A stretch of DNA of 64,000 bases from Bimastos eiseni (GCA_959347315.1 OY365806.1:38343439-38407438); one strand, 5' to 3'. Shown: positions 10,562-21,420, counted from the stretch's first letter. A program made the numbers and translations. Notes: generated by a model not told the origin, from the sequence alone.

Positions 10562-10960
10562 AGATTCTATCTCTTCCGCGGTCGCCAGATGGGCAACGTC
10601 CTGTGGATGGCCGTTATTCAGAACAGGGTTCGCTCTTTTACCGACCGGAGTTTTCCCTTTCTTGTTTGCCCTCTTAGACACGGTTTTCCTCTTTCTCTCT
10701 ATCTGACCTCAGCTTCGTCGTATCATTCTACATCTCGTGACTCTTAAACAATCGCCAACCGGATTCTATCTCTTTCGCGGTCGCCGGATGGGCAACGTCC
10801 TAAGGATGGCCTTTATTCAGAACGGGGTTCGCTCTTTTATCGACCGGAGTCTTCCCTTTCTTGTTTGCCCTCTTAGACACGGTCTTCCTCTTTCTCTCTA
10901 CCTGACCTGAGCTTGGTCGTATCATTCTACATCTCGTGACTCTTAAACAATCGCCAACCG
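10562..10960. repeat. 200-bp tandem duplication
   Basis: Two direct copies of about 200 bp (about 10,562-10,760 and 10,762-10,960) with about 90 percent identity by eye. The second copy lies in the 3' part of the minus-strand open frame 11,264-10,800. Confidence 0.8.
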
Positions 10961-11264
10961 GGGACACCAAACGTTCTCCCTGTTCCGGAGCGCAGAAATA
11001 TTTGTGACAAGTCCCTTCGTTATTTTGCCATAAGAAATACTGGTCACTGGTCTTAGTGTCGTGTTTTTCCAGACACTTTTCCACCAGATATCGCATCCTC
11101 CACTCGCCCTGTACCTCTCGGTCCATGTCCGTGTGTGACATACCGGCCTCACACGTGTAAATTATCATGTACCACGATTGACCGTCCTCTGTGTTGGCAA
11201 TTGTCCACCAACACCGTAATATATACTGAGACTTCGGGAAAACGCGGGGAGTAACTATGACCAC
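10800..11264 (-). CDS. unrecognised open frame, 154 codons
   Basis: I do not recognise this protein. It reads YILRCWWTIANTEDG, YTCEAGMSHTD and KYFCAPEQGERLV with normal-looking composition, then a Lys/Arg-rich tail (SKRANKKGKTPV) that is repeated in the upstream 200-bp tandem copy. There is no splice or expression evidence. Its start region (VVIVTPRVFPKS) recurs in the tandem unit at 11,457 as a similar reading. It could be an exon, a transposon remnant or chance. Confidence 0.25.
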   Translation of the reverse strand: MVIVTPRVFPKSQYILRCWWTIANTEDGQSWYMIIYTCEAGMSHTDMDREVQGEWRMRYLVEKCLEKHDTKTSDQYFLWQNNEGTCHKYFCAPEQGERLVSPVGDCLRVTRCRMIRPSSGQVERKRKTVSKRANKKGKTPVDKRANPVLNKGHP

Positions 11265-11640
11265 GTTAGGTAGTCAAGAAGAATATTTATCGAAAGACCG
11301 TAAGACAATCAAAAAGAGTTATCGCGGAGAAACTGCGATTAAAGTTATTGCGATCAGACATGCAAGTGAAGGTATCACGGGGAAACCGCGAGTAAAGATA
11401 TTGCGATGAGACACACACGTAGACAGACTTTTGGAAAACGGCGAGAGTAAGTATGACCACGTTAGGTAGCCAACAAGAATATCTACCGAAAGACTGTGAG
11501 ACAATCAAGAAGAGATATCAAGGGGAAACCGCGAGTAAAGATATTGTGATCAAACATGCAAGACAAGATGTCACGGGAAAACCACGGGAGTAAGCATGAC
11601 CATGTTAGGTAGTCAAGTACAAGTACAAGGAAAAGAATAT
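11255..11640. repeat. degenerate tandem repeat with ACGTTAGGTAG units
   Basis: The block beginning CCACGTTAGGTAGTCAA recurs at 11,261, 11,457 (196-bp spacing) and 11,600 (143 bp). More distant relatives (CCAATCTAGGTAGCCAA type) occur near 12,016 and 12,264. Between them are short units of the type GGGGAAACCGCGAGTAAAG. Confidence 0.65.
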
Positions 11641-11689
11641 GCGGAAACAACCGCAATTATTGAGGTTTTCGGCTCACGTTTCATGTAAT

Positions 11690-12235
11690 CGTCGACTGCA
11701 CCAATGGGGTCACATTCCCGGTATTTATCAAACTTATCCACTGGGGAACTTTACCCGTATTTATCGAACGCATCAACTCGGAAACTTTCCCCATAATTAT
11801 CGAACGTATTTACTGGGGAACGTTCCCCGTATTTGCCAACAGCTCCACCGGCAGCTGTCTTAGTCTGTACGGTTGCTACTCCAGGAATCTACCCCGTTTG
11901 TCTCTCTATCGGCCACCCGAACCTTCACGATCTCGACCACCTGAACTTTCTCGGTCTCGGCCACCCGAATTTTAACGTATCCGACGACCTGCTGGAAAAC
12001 GGGAGGAATAACTATGACCAATCTAGGTAGCCAACATTAATATTTCTTGGTCACCCGATCTTTCTCGGTCTCGACAACCCGAACTTTCTGGATTGCGGCT
12101 ACCCGAACTAACTCGATCTTGGCCACCCCAAACTTTTACGGTCTCGGCTAACCAAACTTTCTCGATCTTGGCCACCTGAACTTTCACGATCTCGGCAACC
12201 CAAACTTTCTCGTTCTCGGTCACCCTTGTGGATAG
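11690..12235. repeat. iteron arrays, two types
   Basis: First, units of about 29 nt of the type GGGGAACTTTACCCGTATT (11,735-11,845, four copies). Second, units of about 22-24 nt of the type CTCGGTCTCGGCCACCCGAA (11,905-12,230, about twelve copies). All are degenerate and in direct orientation. No coding potential. Confidence 0.7.
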
Positions 12236-12650
12236 ATTGCTGGTAGACAGCAGGAGTAACTGTGACCAATCTAGATAGCCAACAATACTATTTCTCAGCT
12301 ACCAAAACTCTCACGGTCTGCACGATCGGGGATTTTTCCCAGTCTATCTCTCTGTCGGCCGTCGAGGCCTCTCTCGATATATGCGGCCGGTTCCTTCCTA
12401 ACCGTGCGTGTGCCCGTCCATCTGTCTGCTTGTGTTCGTCTCGCAAAAAAGCATAGGTCAATATCATAAGCGCGTACGCTAGGTGGTTAACACTGCATAA
12501 TTATATACATGCATAATTATTCCTGCAAACATACACTCACACACACACACATACGTAGGGGCGACCACCGAAATAATATGTATTATATATAACAGGAATC
12601 GATCATGCATGCCATGCTAGCCTTGTGGCGTGTCCGCCACAGATCGACAA
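12236..12650. other. unassigned stretch with a short CA run
   Basis: Contains a CA dinucleotide run near 12,535-12,555. No gene was recognised. Confidence 0.4.
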
Positions 12651-12654
12651 TAGT

Positions 12655-12930
12655 GAATATTCTATAGGCAATTTCATTGATAACATCAATGAAAATGGCA
12701 ATGTTATTGCCAAATTCTTTGATGTAGTCTATCATAAACTGTTCCTACTGAAACTGGAAAATGTGGGTATATGTGGCTTGGCTTTGAACTGATTCCGTAA
12801 TTACCTTCATCATAAATACCAGCATGTGTTCTGTAAAGGCCATTTATCATCCATAAAACTTGTACGGTATGGAGAACCCACGGATCAATCCTTGGCCCTC
12901 TTCTCTTCTTGGTTTTCAATACAGTCGGGC
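12655..12930 (+). pseudogene. LINE reverse-transcriptase core fragment
   Basis: The plus strand reads FDVVYHKLFLLKLENVGICGLALN followed by an RT fingers/palm continuation ending near ILGPLLFL-type residues (degenerate). The F-D-x-V-x-H-x-x-L pattern is the usual CR1/Jockey RT motif. At least two frame changes; nothing upstream belongs clearly to the same copy. Confidence 0.55.
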
Positions 12931-12935
12931 AGTGA

Positions 12936-13640
12936 TTAAGAAGTGATTAAGAAGGGGGCAAGTAGGCTTATAGCTGTAGTTAGCAAGCGATCAACAGTGC
13001 GGAGCTTACACGATTGGCAGCGGAAACGGTTAACGCGATGAGCAAAATGTAAGACCTTTGTCCAGTTTGACTCCAAAGTCCCTGGCAACAAAGGAAAAGC
13101 TAAAGAGGGGGCAGTCACCAGTATGTTTGTGGCAGGACTCGAATAGAGGAAACTTTAGAAACACCCCAAAAGCGTTACCATGGATGTGTGCAGAGTCTGA
13201 TTAGATGTGACCAAGTAATAGCGAGGGAAAGTAAGGTAACTTGAGCAGAGTGTAAAGGGACAGTTCGAATTTCGGAAAAATATCAAATGGATGGACCAAC
13301 GCATGAGAGTCCACGGTGCGTTCGCATTGAGCGATAGACACCGGAAGAGAACACGACGGGTGATTGACAGAACGAAGTGACCGGCGTCCGAGCGGATATT
13401 GAAACCGTAGTCTCCGATAAAGTAGGCCCTACCAGTGGAGAGTCTCTCCCATAATTATATACAGCATTGACAGGGAATTTTGAAAGATTGATTAGTGGTC
13501 GAGCGGAACAGTTCAGAACGAAGGGGAGTTGACGTCTCATTTTCTGCAAGACCATAAGGATGGAATTAAAATAGCCTAGTTGTAGTAACCTTTTACACCA
13601 GCGTCTGAGGTCGGGAAACAGGAGCAAAATCGTGGCAGCG
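12936..13640 (-). pseudogene. two LINE fragments, minus strand
   Basis: At 13,640-13,283 the minus strand shows RRWCKRLLQLGYFNSIL and VLNCSARPLINLSKF, the segment after the RT palm in CR1-like elements (LDYCNS...QNxxARL). At 13,118-12,936 a piece resembling LGV-x-D-x-x-LTF and CKLRTVDRLL precedes that block in the normal protein but here lies downstream. These are either two fragments or one rearranged copy. Confidence 0.45.
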
Positions 13641-13869
13641 AGAAATAAAATAACATAACATGCTCAAGCGGCGTTATTTAGTGTAATTGAATGCAGTACA
13701 TGGCAGTATAATACGATTTAGTCATTATATATATATGCAATGTAATGCAATACAATACAAAAGAGGCCAATAACAATGATATATATCATTATATACAACT
13801 TTCTTCAGTAGTCTAGTGTCCGTGCTCTCTGAACCAATCAATTTCAATTACATAAGTGAAGAAATAAAA
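13641..13869. other. unassigned AT-rich stretch
   Basis: Short AT and ATGCAATA-like repeats near 13,720-13,760; nothing else seen. Confidence 0.4.
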
Positions 13870-14135
13870 GTCACCTTCATTCCGATCGAGTGAATTACGA
13901 GTCCGATCGATCCAATCGTCATGTAGATTATGTAGGGTGAGTTTCCGTATCTCGCACCTGTGATGACGTCGAACTGCTTCAGGTATTTGTTCAGATATAA
14001 GCCAAACGCGATGCACATTATGTAGAGCGTTGATTGAACGATTTCGATTAGGATGCACGTGACGGCGAGACATCGACGCTGTCGCTCGGTCAGAAGAATA
14101 CATGATATCCTTTTACACCGTTCCATCATCGTCTG
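13870..14135 (-). CDS. candidate host exon, two membrane segments (tetraspanin-like?)
   Basis: From an ATG at 14,129 the minus strand encodes a short Cys-containing cytosolic start (ERCKRISCILLTE), a hydrophobic segment (ILIEIVQSTLYIMCIAFGL), a short loop, and a second hydrophobic segment (YIIYMTIGSIGLVIHSIG). An AAG|GT donor-like site lies near 13,878. The layout of two close membrane helices at the N-terminus fits the first exon of a tetraspanin-like protein, but no CCG motif is seen. It is the only plausible host coding exon noticed in the window. Confidence 0.3.
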
Positions 14136-14715
14136 TGCGCAGAATACGAATCAGTTTCCTTAGAGTAAAAACTAGAAATAAAGGACATCGAGAGCACGTG
14201 CAAGTTATCGAAATGTCACATCCAATTAAACCAATACCAGTTTTAAACGTCAAAGATTAGCTGGTGAATTCGCTTCTACATAGTTGTCAAACATCACGTG
14301 GTATGGAACATGCAATTGTCATTCATAAGGATATTATTGATGTGCCGCTTGTGGCACAAAACAAGTATTACAGTGCAATCAGCAAATCATGAGGTATAAT
14401 TGTGTAACAGCCAACAGGTACCAAGAGAAGCTAATTTCTTATACTGAACTTTACCGCATTTCCTGATTATTGCTCACATAACAAATTATTTAGTACTTAA
14501 CTAGAAGTTTTATCCTTATATTGGAAATACTACTAATTTAAGTGACTGTGAAAAAACATCAGTGATTGTAAGTAGTCATGATTAGGTTTCTATCTCATAC
14601 ACAGGTTGCGAATTTTGGCGTTATAGTCACACAAAGGGAGTAAGGATGATGTGGAAAGGTGATTTAGGTAGTTTAGCGTTAGCAATGCGAACGCGCAGCC
14701 ATGTTTCCTTTACCT
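14136..14715. other. unassigned stretch
   Basis: No gene, RNA or repeat recognised. Confidence 0.4.
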
Positions 14716-14717
14716 CC

Positions 14718-14795
14718 GATCATGATGATGATGATGATGATGATGATGATCATCATCATCATCATCATGACCATCATCATCATCATCATCAATTG
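14718..14795. repeat. palindromic GAT/ATC trinucleotide microsatellite
   Basis: About eight GAT units switch to about twelve CAT units, so the array is self-complementary. It sits at the 3' end of the LINE fragment that follows on the minus strand. Confidence 0.9.
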
Positions 14796-14799
14796 GCGA

Positions 14800-15255
14800 C
14801 CCCACAGAGGAGCGTAGCCGTTTCCACAGTCTGCCCCAAACCGTTCTTATCTTGTGCTCTCGCCCATCCTGAGTTGAGGCCAATGTTTATGGGGTCCAGG
14901 TCATTCTTCACTACTCGTCCCTTGGAGTGTTTTGGCCGTCCCGACGGTCACCTACAGTCCGCGGGTGGTCGTGCGATCATGGCTCGCAAAGGTCTTGCGT
15001 GATCCTGGTTGCTCTCAGATCGTGCGATAACTCCGAAGAGTTTCAGGCGCAGCGTTCGGATCAGGCACATGATTGGTTCTTGATCTGTTCGGCTATAAAT
15101 TTCCTCGTTGGTGATATGTGCCACATGCAGAACTCGCAGCATTCTCCGGAGGCACCGCCGATTGAACGCGTCGAGCTTGCTTTCCAGAGCTCTTGTTAAG
15201 GTCCAGGTCTCTGCACCATATAGCAGGACAATGTAGAAAGGGTTATACGACAATT
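14800..15255 (-). pseudogene. LINE ORF2 C-terminus, third family
   Basis: The minus strand reads LLYGAETWTL, ALESKLDAFNRRCLRRML, HITNEEIYSRTDQEP and LKLFGVIARSES, the typical C-terminal domain of a non-LTR reverse transcriptase. The frame changes near 14,947 and continues to about 14,800. The part of this ORF that should precede LLYGAETW lies at 17,725-17,497, so about 2.2 kb separate the two pieces. Confidence 0.75.
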
Positions 15256-15335
15256 GCCCCTGGTCAATTGCCCCCCGGTCAATTGCCCCCTAGGTTCCCT
15301 CTCTGAATAGGAAAGCAACAGATATTTATCACTAA

Positions 15336-16556
15336 TAATAAATAACAAGAACGATGACAATGACAATGACAACAACAATAACAATAGCAGCAGCAATGAC
15401 AATAACAATAACGATAACAATAATAATAACAGCAATAGCGACAAGCAAAAAGACAATAACAATTCCGATAATAACAATGACAATAACAACAATAGCAACA
15501 TTTACAATAGCAATAATAATAACAATAGCAATAGCCATAACAACAATAACACTAACAATAACAACAATACAAATAACATTAACAATAGCAATAGAAATAA
15601 CATTAGCAATAGCATCAGCAATAACCATAAAAATAGCAAAAACAATAACAATAACAACAAAACAAATAACATTACAATAACAATATCAAGTGCATCAGCA
15701 ATAATCATAAAAATTGCAATGACAGTATCAATAACAATATCAATAATAATAACATTTCCAATAACAATAACAACAATAACAACCATAAAAATAATAACAA
15801 CAATGACTATAACAGTAGCAAAAACCATAAAAATTGCAATAACTCTAACAATAAAAGTAATAAGAATAACAATAACGCCAATAACATCAATACCAATTAC
15901 ATCAATAACAATGAAAATAACAATAACAAAAACAATAACAAAAACATAAAATATCAATACCAATAACAACAACAATCACAATAGTAACAGTAACAATAGC
16001 AATAGAATTAATTAATAATAATTTTCATTGCTATTGTTGTTATCGTTGTTACTGATGGTATGGTTATTGTTAACGTTATTGCTATTTTTATTGTTATAGT
16101 TCTTGTTATTGTTGTTGTTATTGCTATTATTGCTATTGTTATTGTTCTTTGTGTTATTGTTGCTATTATTATTGTTATTGCTATTGCCATATTTATGGTT
16201 ATTGTTATCATTATTGCTATTGTAATTGTTATTGTTAATGCTGCTCTTGCTGTTTTTGCTGCTATTGCTATTGTAATTGTTGTTGTTATTGCTTTATCTA
16301 TGGTTATTGCTATTTCTATGGTTATTGCTATTGCTATTGCTATTGCTATTGTCATTGTCATTGTCATTGCCATTGTTATTGTTATTGTTGTTGTTGTTGT
16401 CGTCGTTATTGTTATTGCTGTTATTGTTATTGTTTGTGCTAGTATTGCTATTGCTATTGTTGTTATTGGCCTTATTTTTATAGTTTTTTATTGGCATTAT
16501 TGTTATTGTGATTGTTATTATTTTTATTGTTATTGTTGCTGTTTTTGTTGTTGTCG
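15336..16556. repeat. 1.2-kb palindrome of AACAAT/ATTGTT hexamer minisatellite
   Basis: 15,336-16,013 consists of AACAAT, AGCAAT and similar hexamers. At about 16,019 it switches to the reverse complement (ATTGTT, ATTGCT) and continues to about 16,556. The long Ile/Thr/Leu/Asn open frames on both strands here are repeat artefacts. Confidence 0.9.
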
Positions 16557-16559
16557 ATT

Positions 16560-17480
16560 TGTCCTAAGATAAGTTAACTCCGTATTGCGTTAAGTATGTT
16601 AGTCAATTTATCCTAAGAAGAATTAACTCCCCTGGATCAACTTGCCCTTGGTAAAATTAACTCCCCTATTGCATTCTATATGGGCATCAATTGTTCCTAG
16701 GAAGAATTACCTCCCCGGGAGTCAGTTTGTCCTAGGTGGAATTAACTCCCCTATTGTATTATATATGGACATCAATTGCTCCTAGGAAGAATTAGCTCCC
16801 TGGAAATGAATTTAGCCTAGGAAGAATTAACTCCCCTGGAAGTCAGTTTGTCCTAGGTGGAATTAACTCCTATGTTGCATTCAACATGGGCATCATTTTA
16901 GCCTAGGAAGAAAAAATAACTCCTCGTGAGTCCGTTTGTCCTAGGAAGAATTAACTCCCCTACTGCATTAGGCATAGGAGTCAATTTCTCTTAGGAGGAA
17001 TTAACTCTCCGGGAGTCAATTTGTCCTCGGAAGAATTAACTCCCCTACTGCATTAGGTACAGGAGTCAATTTTTCCTAGGAGAAACTACCCAGGAGTCAG
17101 TTTGTCCTAGGAAGAATTAACTCCCCTACTGCATTAGGCATAGGAATCAATTTTTCTTAGGAGGAATTAACTCTCCGGGAGTCAATTTGTCCTCGGAAGA
17201 ATTAACTCCCCTATTGCATTAGCTGTGGAAGTCAGCTTATCCGAGAAAGAATTAACTCCCCGGGAGTTAGGGGAGAACAATTTGTCCTAGGGAGAATTAT
17301 CTCCCCTACTGCGTTGTCCTATACCAGGAGTCAATTTTTCCTATTAGAATTAACTCCCCGGGCGTCAGTTTGTCCTAGGAAGAATTAATCGCAGTGGGGA
17401 GTGTATTTATCTTAGGAACAATTAACTCCAGAGTCAATATATCCTAGGTACAATACACTCCGAGACTTAATTTAACTGGG
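16560..17480. repeat. iteron array, GTCAATTTGTCCTAGG...TTAACTCCCC
   Basis: About 25-30 degenerate copies of a roughly 31-nt unit made of a GTCAATTTGTCCTAGGA half and an AGAATTAACTCCCC half, all in one orientation, with some copies sharing a longer unit that includes CTACTGCATTAGG. The unit is close to the GTCAATTGCCCC and GGACAATTGCCCC iterons elsewhere. No coding potential. Confidence 0.85.
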
Positions 17481-17528
17481 GAGTTAATTTAACCTCCTAC
17501 ACCGGTTCACTGTCTCCGATGCAGTCCA
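17388..17528 (+). repeat. inverted duplication, arm 1 (141 bp)
   Basis: The reverse complement recurs at 18,462-18,602. Apart from one or two bases at the edge the two are identical. This arm includes the last iterons of E3 and the first bases of the flanking LINE, so it is the source arm. Confidence 0.9.
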
Positions 17529-17725
17529 GGCATGCGCCCAGGTGTGACAACCTGGGTATCACCTCCACCTCATTTTCTGCTATCGGCGCTGTTGGCGAGC
17601 TCTGCGATTCCATTATGGTCTGGATATTGGTTTCTTCCCAGTTGATTTTCAGGCCACATCTGTGTGTATTTGGATCAAGTAACTCAAATGACATGACCAA
17701 GACCTCTAGCATATCGGACATATTT
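17497..17725 (-). pseudogene. LINE reverse-transcriptase fragment, upstream part of the 14.8-15.25 kb copy
   Basis: Reads RCGLKINWEETNIQTI and ENEVEVIPRLSHLGACLD, the region between the RT catalytic box and the C-terminal LLYGAETW domain. Same family and strand as the 14,800-15,255 piece; the two are separated by E3. Confidence 0.7.
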
Positions 17726-18461
17726 TGATGTATAAGTTATAACTCTAGCCAGAGACAAGGGCATTGGCCAATGTAATACGCGCAGACATCATTGGTCAAT
17801 TTTATACGCGCAGACGTAGGTACAAAACGCCTAATTCGACGTATATTATCACGAATATGTAAGTATGACAACTTGCAAATGCAATTGACATATTCTTTAA
17901 CATACATTGTCGAATTGAAAATGACACCCAGGTTGCAAGCAGATTCAGCTTACTGAAGAAAATTCACCTAATTTTACAGATGTATGCCCATCAAATTTCT
18001 TGAGTTGCTGAGGAGTTCCCAGAAGTAAAAATTCCGTTTTCGAAGGATTGAGAAGGAGCTTATTAGACGTTATCCAAAACTATACCTCATCGAAGACAGA
18101 AGAAAACTGTTGCAGAAAAGACTGACAAGACAAGCTATCAAAGGTAATATAGATCTGTGTATAATCTGCATAAAAATGATATCCAAATGAATGACTGCTA
18201 ATAAGTGAACCCTGAGAGGTAGTATATAGTGTAAACAATAGAGGGCCTAGCACTGAATCCTGGGGCACACTACATGTACACACAGCACTGGATGAGAAGA
18301 TTCCATTTACACATACCGACTATGGTAAGTGGTGAACGAATTCAAGGCAATAGCAGAGACTCCAAACCAGTGCTGGAGGCGATGCGAAAGAAGCGAGTGA
18401 TCTTTCGTATCAAATGCAGCATACAACTCAAGAAGAACAAGTGCGTGGCCCTTCCCTTGTC

Positions 18462-18602
18462 CGGACTGCACCGGAGACAGTGAACCGGTGTAGGAGGTTA
18501 AATTAACTCCCCAGTTAAATTAAGTCTCGGAGTGTATTGTACCTAGGATATATTGACTCTGGAGTTAATTGTTCCTAAGATAAATACACTCCCCACTGCG
18601 AT
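18462..18602 (-). repeat. inverted duplication, arm 2 (141 bp)
   Basis: Reverse complement of 17,388-17,528, sitting inside the LINE reading frame between the HND and GQGKG residues. The copied block carries bases of the other LINE flank, so it was copied after E3 had inserted. Confidence 0.9.
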
Positions 18603-19404
18603 GTACTTGATGTCATTATGAACAGCTAGTAGGGCAGATTCAGTTGAGTGGAACTTGCCACATACAGCCTGGAAAGGACAAATATAGGAATTAGAAGACA
18701 AGTGAGACTGCATACGATTCAAAACTACCCACTCAATCATTGTATGTACAAAATTCAAAATTGAAATTGGCCTGTAATTGGCTTTGCTTTGGTCGAGAAA
18801 TGCTTATTTGATAAAGGATATACAATGGCGTTAGCAAAAATAGAAAGAATATTTCCTTCATTCAAGGAATAGCTGATGATAGATGTTATAGTTGGACCGA
18901 AAACACCAAAACACTGCTTGAGAAGAGATGTTGGAATAATATCGAAAAGAGAGCTTTTGTTATTCGAAGAAATAATAAGTTGACGCACCTCTGCAAGACA
19001 CGCTGGCTGAAAGCAGTTCAATGCTGAAGGTGAGAAATTAGGTGTGAGAAATATATTCAAGGTCACAAAAGCTGCCAACTTTAATCTTATAAGTTATAAC
19101 AGAGATTTTATCAGGGCTGTTAACAATACTGGAAAAAAGTATTGCGATACCAATACCAATACTTTCACCAATACTTTTTGGCGAGCAAGTTTCCTGTTAA
19201 TTCACACGTAACATGTACTAAAGAAAAAGAAGTATACTTGCACTATTATTTTTACATACGACAAATCGGTAGCCTAGAATTACAATTATTATTTTCACAT
19301 GTCAAAGATCTATATAATTACAATAATAATTTTTCACGAAAAAATCAGAATAACTGCAATTATTATCAAAATCATTACTTTCAAAAATGTGTACTACTCA
19401 AGCG

Positions 19405-19680
19405 TGATACACAAAGGCCTATCGGTAATGCGCTTGCTCGCGTAGCATGCGGCTGCGAGTTCGACTCCGTGCAACGACCCTGGGCAAGTTGTTTGCAAAC
19501 ACATGCCTTAGTTACCAAGCTTACTGCTTGGTAACTAAGGGAAGTAAATGGGAAGTCCTACGATATCACTGGCCCCGTGTCCAGAACCTTGGGATTCGTC
19601 CGTTACCGGCTCAAGTGCCTAGGAACAGGAGATGAGCACCTCTAAAACGTTCCGTATGGAATATGGGCTGACTTTACTAC
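19405..19680 (+). mobile_element. tRNA-headed SINE
   Basis: An A-box-like stretch (TCGGTAATGCGCTTGC) and a B box (GAGTTCGACTCC) are spaced as in a tRNA promoter. They are followed by a non-coding body with a short inverted repeat (GTTACCAAGC.. / GCTTGGTAAC). Confidence 0.6.
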
Positions 19681-20222
19681 TCAATGATGTGCGTAGAGGG
19701 GGAAACACTATATCCGATCGTTTCCATATTTATAGATTCCTTATATTCTGTGACGAACTCCCACCCTGACCTAGATTTCCAGGGTATAACCTATCTTGGG
19801 TGGACTGCAGGCAGAGGTTCATATGCCAGGAGGCTGGTTGGCTCCCGCGCCCCATGATCAAGTGCCAAGTGGGGACTCATGGCTAGTGAGTCGAGATAAC
19901 AGGTAGGGAGTTTTTGCCTCTGCTCTGCGTGATGTTCAAGTGGCCTAATAGGGGACGCACCCCGGCTGGAGCGGAGCCACATTTGATAAGACCTTCTTCT
20001 ATATATAAGTACAAAATAACTACAAATGCAACGATTTGACAATATTAATATATCTCTTTGCAATGACCAAACACAATCTCAGCAATGTCACACAATTCTA
20101 ACTATACTTTAATAAGAGTCAAAGAGCTTATACGCGGCCACTTCAAACGACTCTGAGGCGATCGTCTACCTCAGGCCAAACAAAGTGGACCGTCTGCTAA
20201 AATGTCTGACTATACTCTAGAA

Positions 20223-20440
20223 CAGTGTTTCCCAAACTATGGGTCGCGACCCAAAAGTGGGTCGCTGCATCTTGTCAAGTGGGTCTCCATGCTTCAGGTC
20301 TGTTTAAAAATAGTACCATTAAATTCAAAAACAAAATGAAACTGTTCTGTTGACCTTCTTTGTTGTATTGTTTACTATGGTATACTCCAACGAGTAAAGT
20401 CTAGTCTAGTATCTTCATTCTATCAAGTATATTCAAAGCA
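20223..20440 (+). mobile_element. terminus of another hAT-like element
   Basis: Begins CAGTGTTTCCCAAACT followed by GGGTCGCGACCC and GTGGGTCGC, a start typical of hAT transposons. The opposite end was not found; the right limit is arbitrary. Confidence 0.5.
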
Positions 20441-20482
20441 TGCATTGCAAATTGAAGTTGAAATGCCAATTAAATTTTAGCA

Positions 20483-20483
<1 letters not shown>

Positions 20484-20541
<58 letters not shown>

Positions 20542-20575
20542 GCTCTCTCGCTCTCTCTCTCTCTGCTTCGATCGG

Positions 20576-20637
<62 letters not shown>
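20484..20637. repeat. palindromic CT/GA microsatellite
   Basis: About 85 bp of CT units, a 12-bp centre with CGATCG, then about 65 bp of GA units, so the array folds on itself. The SR/RE-rich open frames are artefacts. Confidence 0.95.
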
Positions 20638-20638
<1 letters not shown>

Positions 20639-21420
20639 ACGATCGTCTTCCTCAGCCAGCCACCGAATGTCAAATCTCAGTCTACCTGTTTCTCTCTCTG
20701 ATTCACATCCCTCACCTGTCTTTTTCCTTTGTCCAGTCATCGCTCTAAGCCTCTGGCCCAGTGGTCAGCCAGCCAGGCAGTCCCATGTGGTTATTCTGCC
20801 GGCCACTGGCTGTTCTCCTTCGCCGGCCAGTCGGTCCACATTCCTTACTATGGTTAAGCCTAGACCCCAACCTCTGTAGCAACCGGTTTAAGCTAGTGCT
20901 ACACTAGCAGTCCGCGTGTACGAAATCTAACAGGCATGAAATTATACAGGTATATGCCCATAATGCCTGCCCCTGCACTTTTGTGAAGAACCAAGTTCCT
21001 CACAATTCACACCATATATCGTAGATTGCAACAAGGGAAATTTTCTGAGTGCGATGATTTATTGCTCACCATTTCTTGATCGCAAAGATTTCAAGGGAAA
21101 GAGAAATATTTAAAAAAAATTTATTTTGGTGAGAAAAAAGTATTGGTATCGCGTATCGACGACTGGCTAAAAAAAGTATCGCGATTCACACGCGATACAG
21201 ACCAAATAAAACCATCGCAATACACCCTGCGATACTGCAAAAAGATCGCCGATACCAAAGTATCGCGATACTTTATCGCGATACTAACAGCCCTGGATTT
21301 TGTCAACAAGAAGGACAGGAATTTGTTAGCGTGCTGATTAGGATCAGTGTAAGTAGAAGGTATGGAATATGACTTTCCACGATGAATTAATTTATTCAAT
21401 GCCATCTACATCGGTACGTG

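Larger units (their letters stand above)
15246..17495. mobile_element. composite iteron/palindrome insertion E3 within a LINE
   Basis: Starts with three GTCAATTGCCCC units (15,250-15,292), continues with a 1.2-kb palindromic minisatellite, and ends with an iteron array of about 900 bp. The LINE reading frame on either side belongs to one protein, with about 35 codons missing at the junction, which argues for insertion plus a small deletion. No transposase is visible. Confidence 0.5.
19112..21295. mobile_element. hAT-type DNA transposon, non-autonomous, 8-bp target duplication
   Basis: The ends are inverted: CAGGGCTGTTA at 19,112 and its complement TAACAGCCCTG-like end at 21,295. They are flanked by GATTTTAT (19,104-19,111) and GATTTTGT (21,296-21,303), 7/8 matching target duplications, the hAT hallmark. 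Subterminal repeats around TATCGCGATA are dense at 21,146-21,290. No transposase frame was found; the interior holds a SINE, another hAT end and a CT/GA palindrome. It interrupts the CR1-like LINE. Confidence 0.85.

Noticed and set aside
15196..16572. Several overlapping Leu/Ile/Thr/Asn-rich frames of 60-170 codons
   Set aside because: They come from the AACAAT/ATTGTT hexamer palindrome; every frame is open because the repeat lacks stop codons.
16560..17480. CRISPR-like array of regularly spaced repeats
   Set aside because: Units are degenerate, lack constant spacers, and the DNA is clearly eukaryotic; it is an iteron/minisatellite array.
20440..20748. Ser-Leu and Arg-Glu repeat proteins
   Set aside because: CT/GA dinucleotide palindrome read in different frames.
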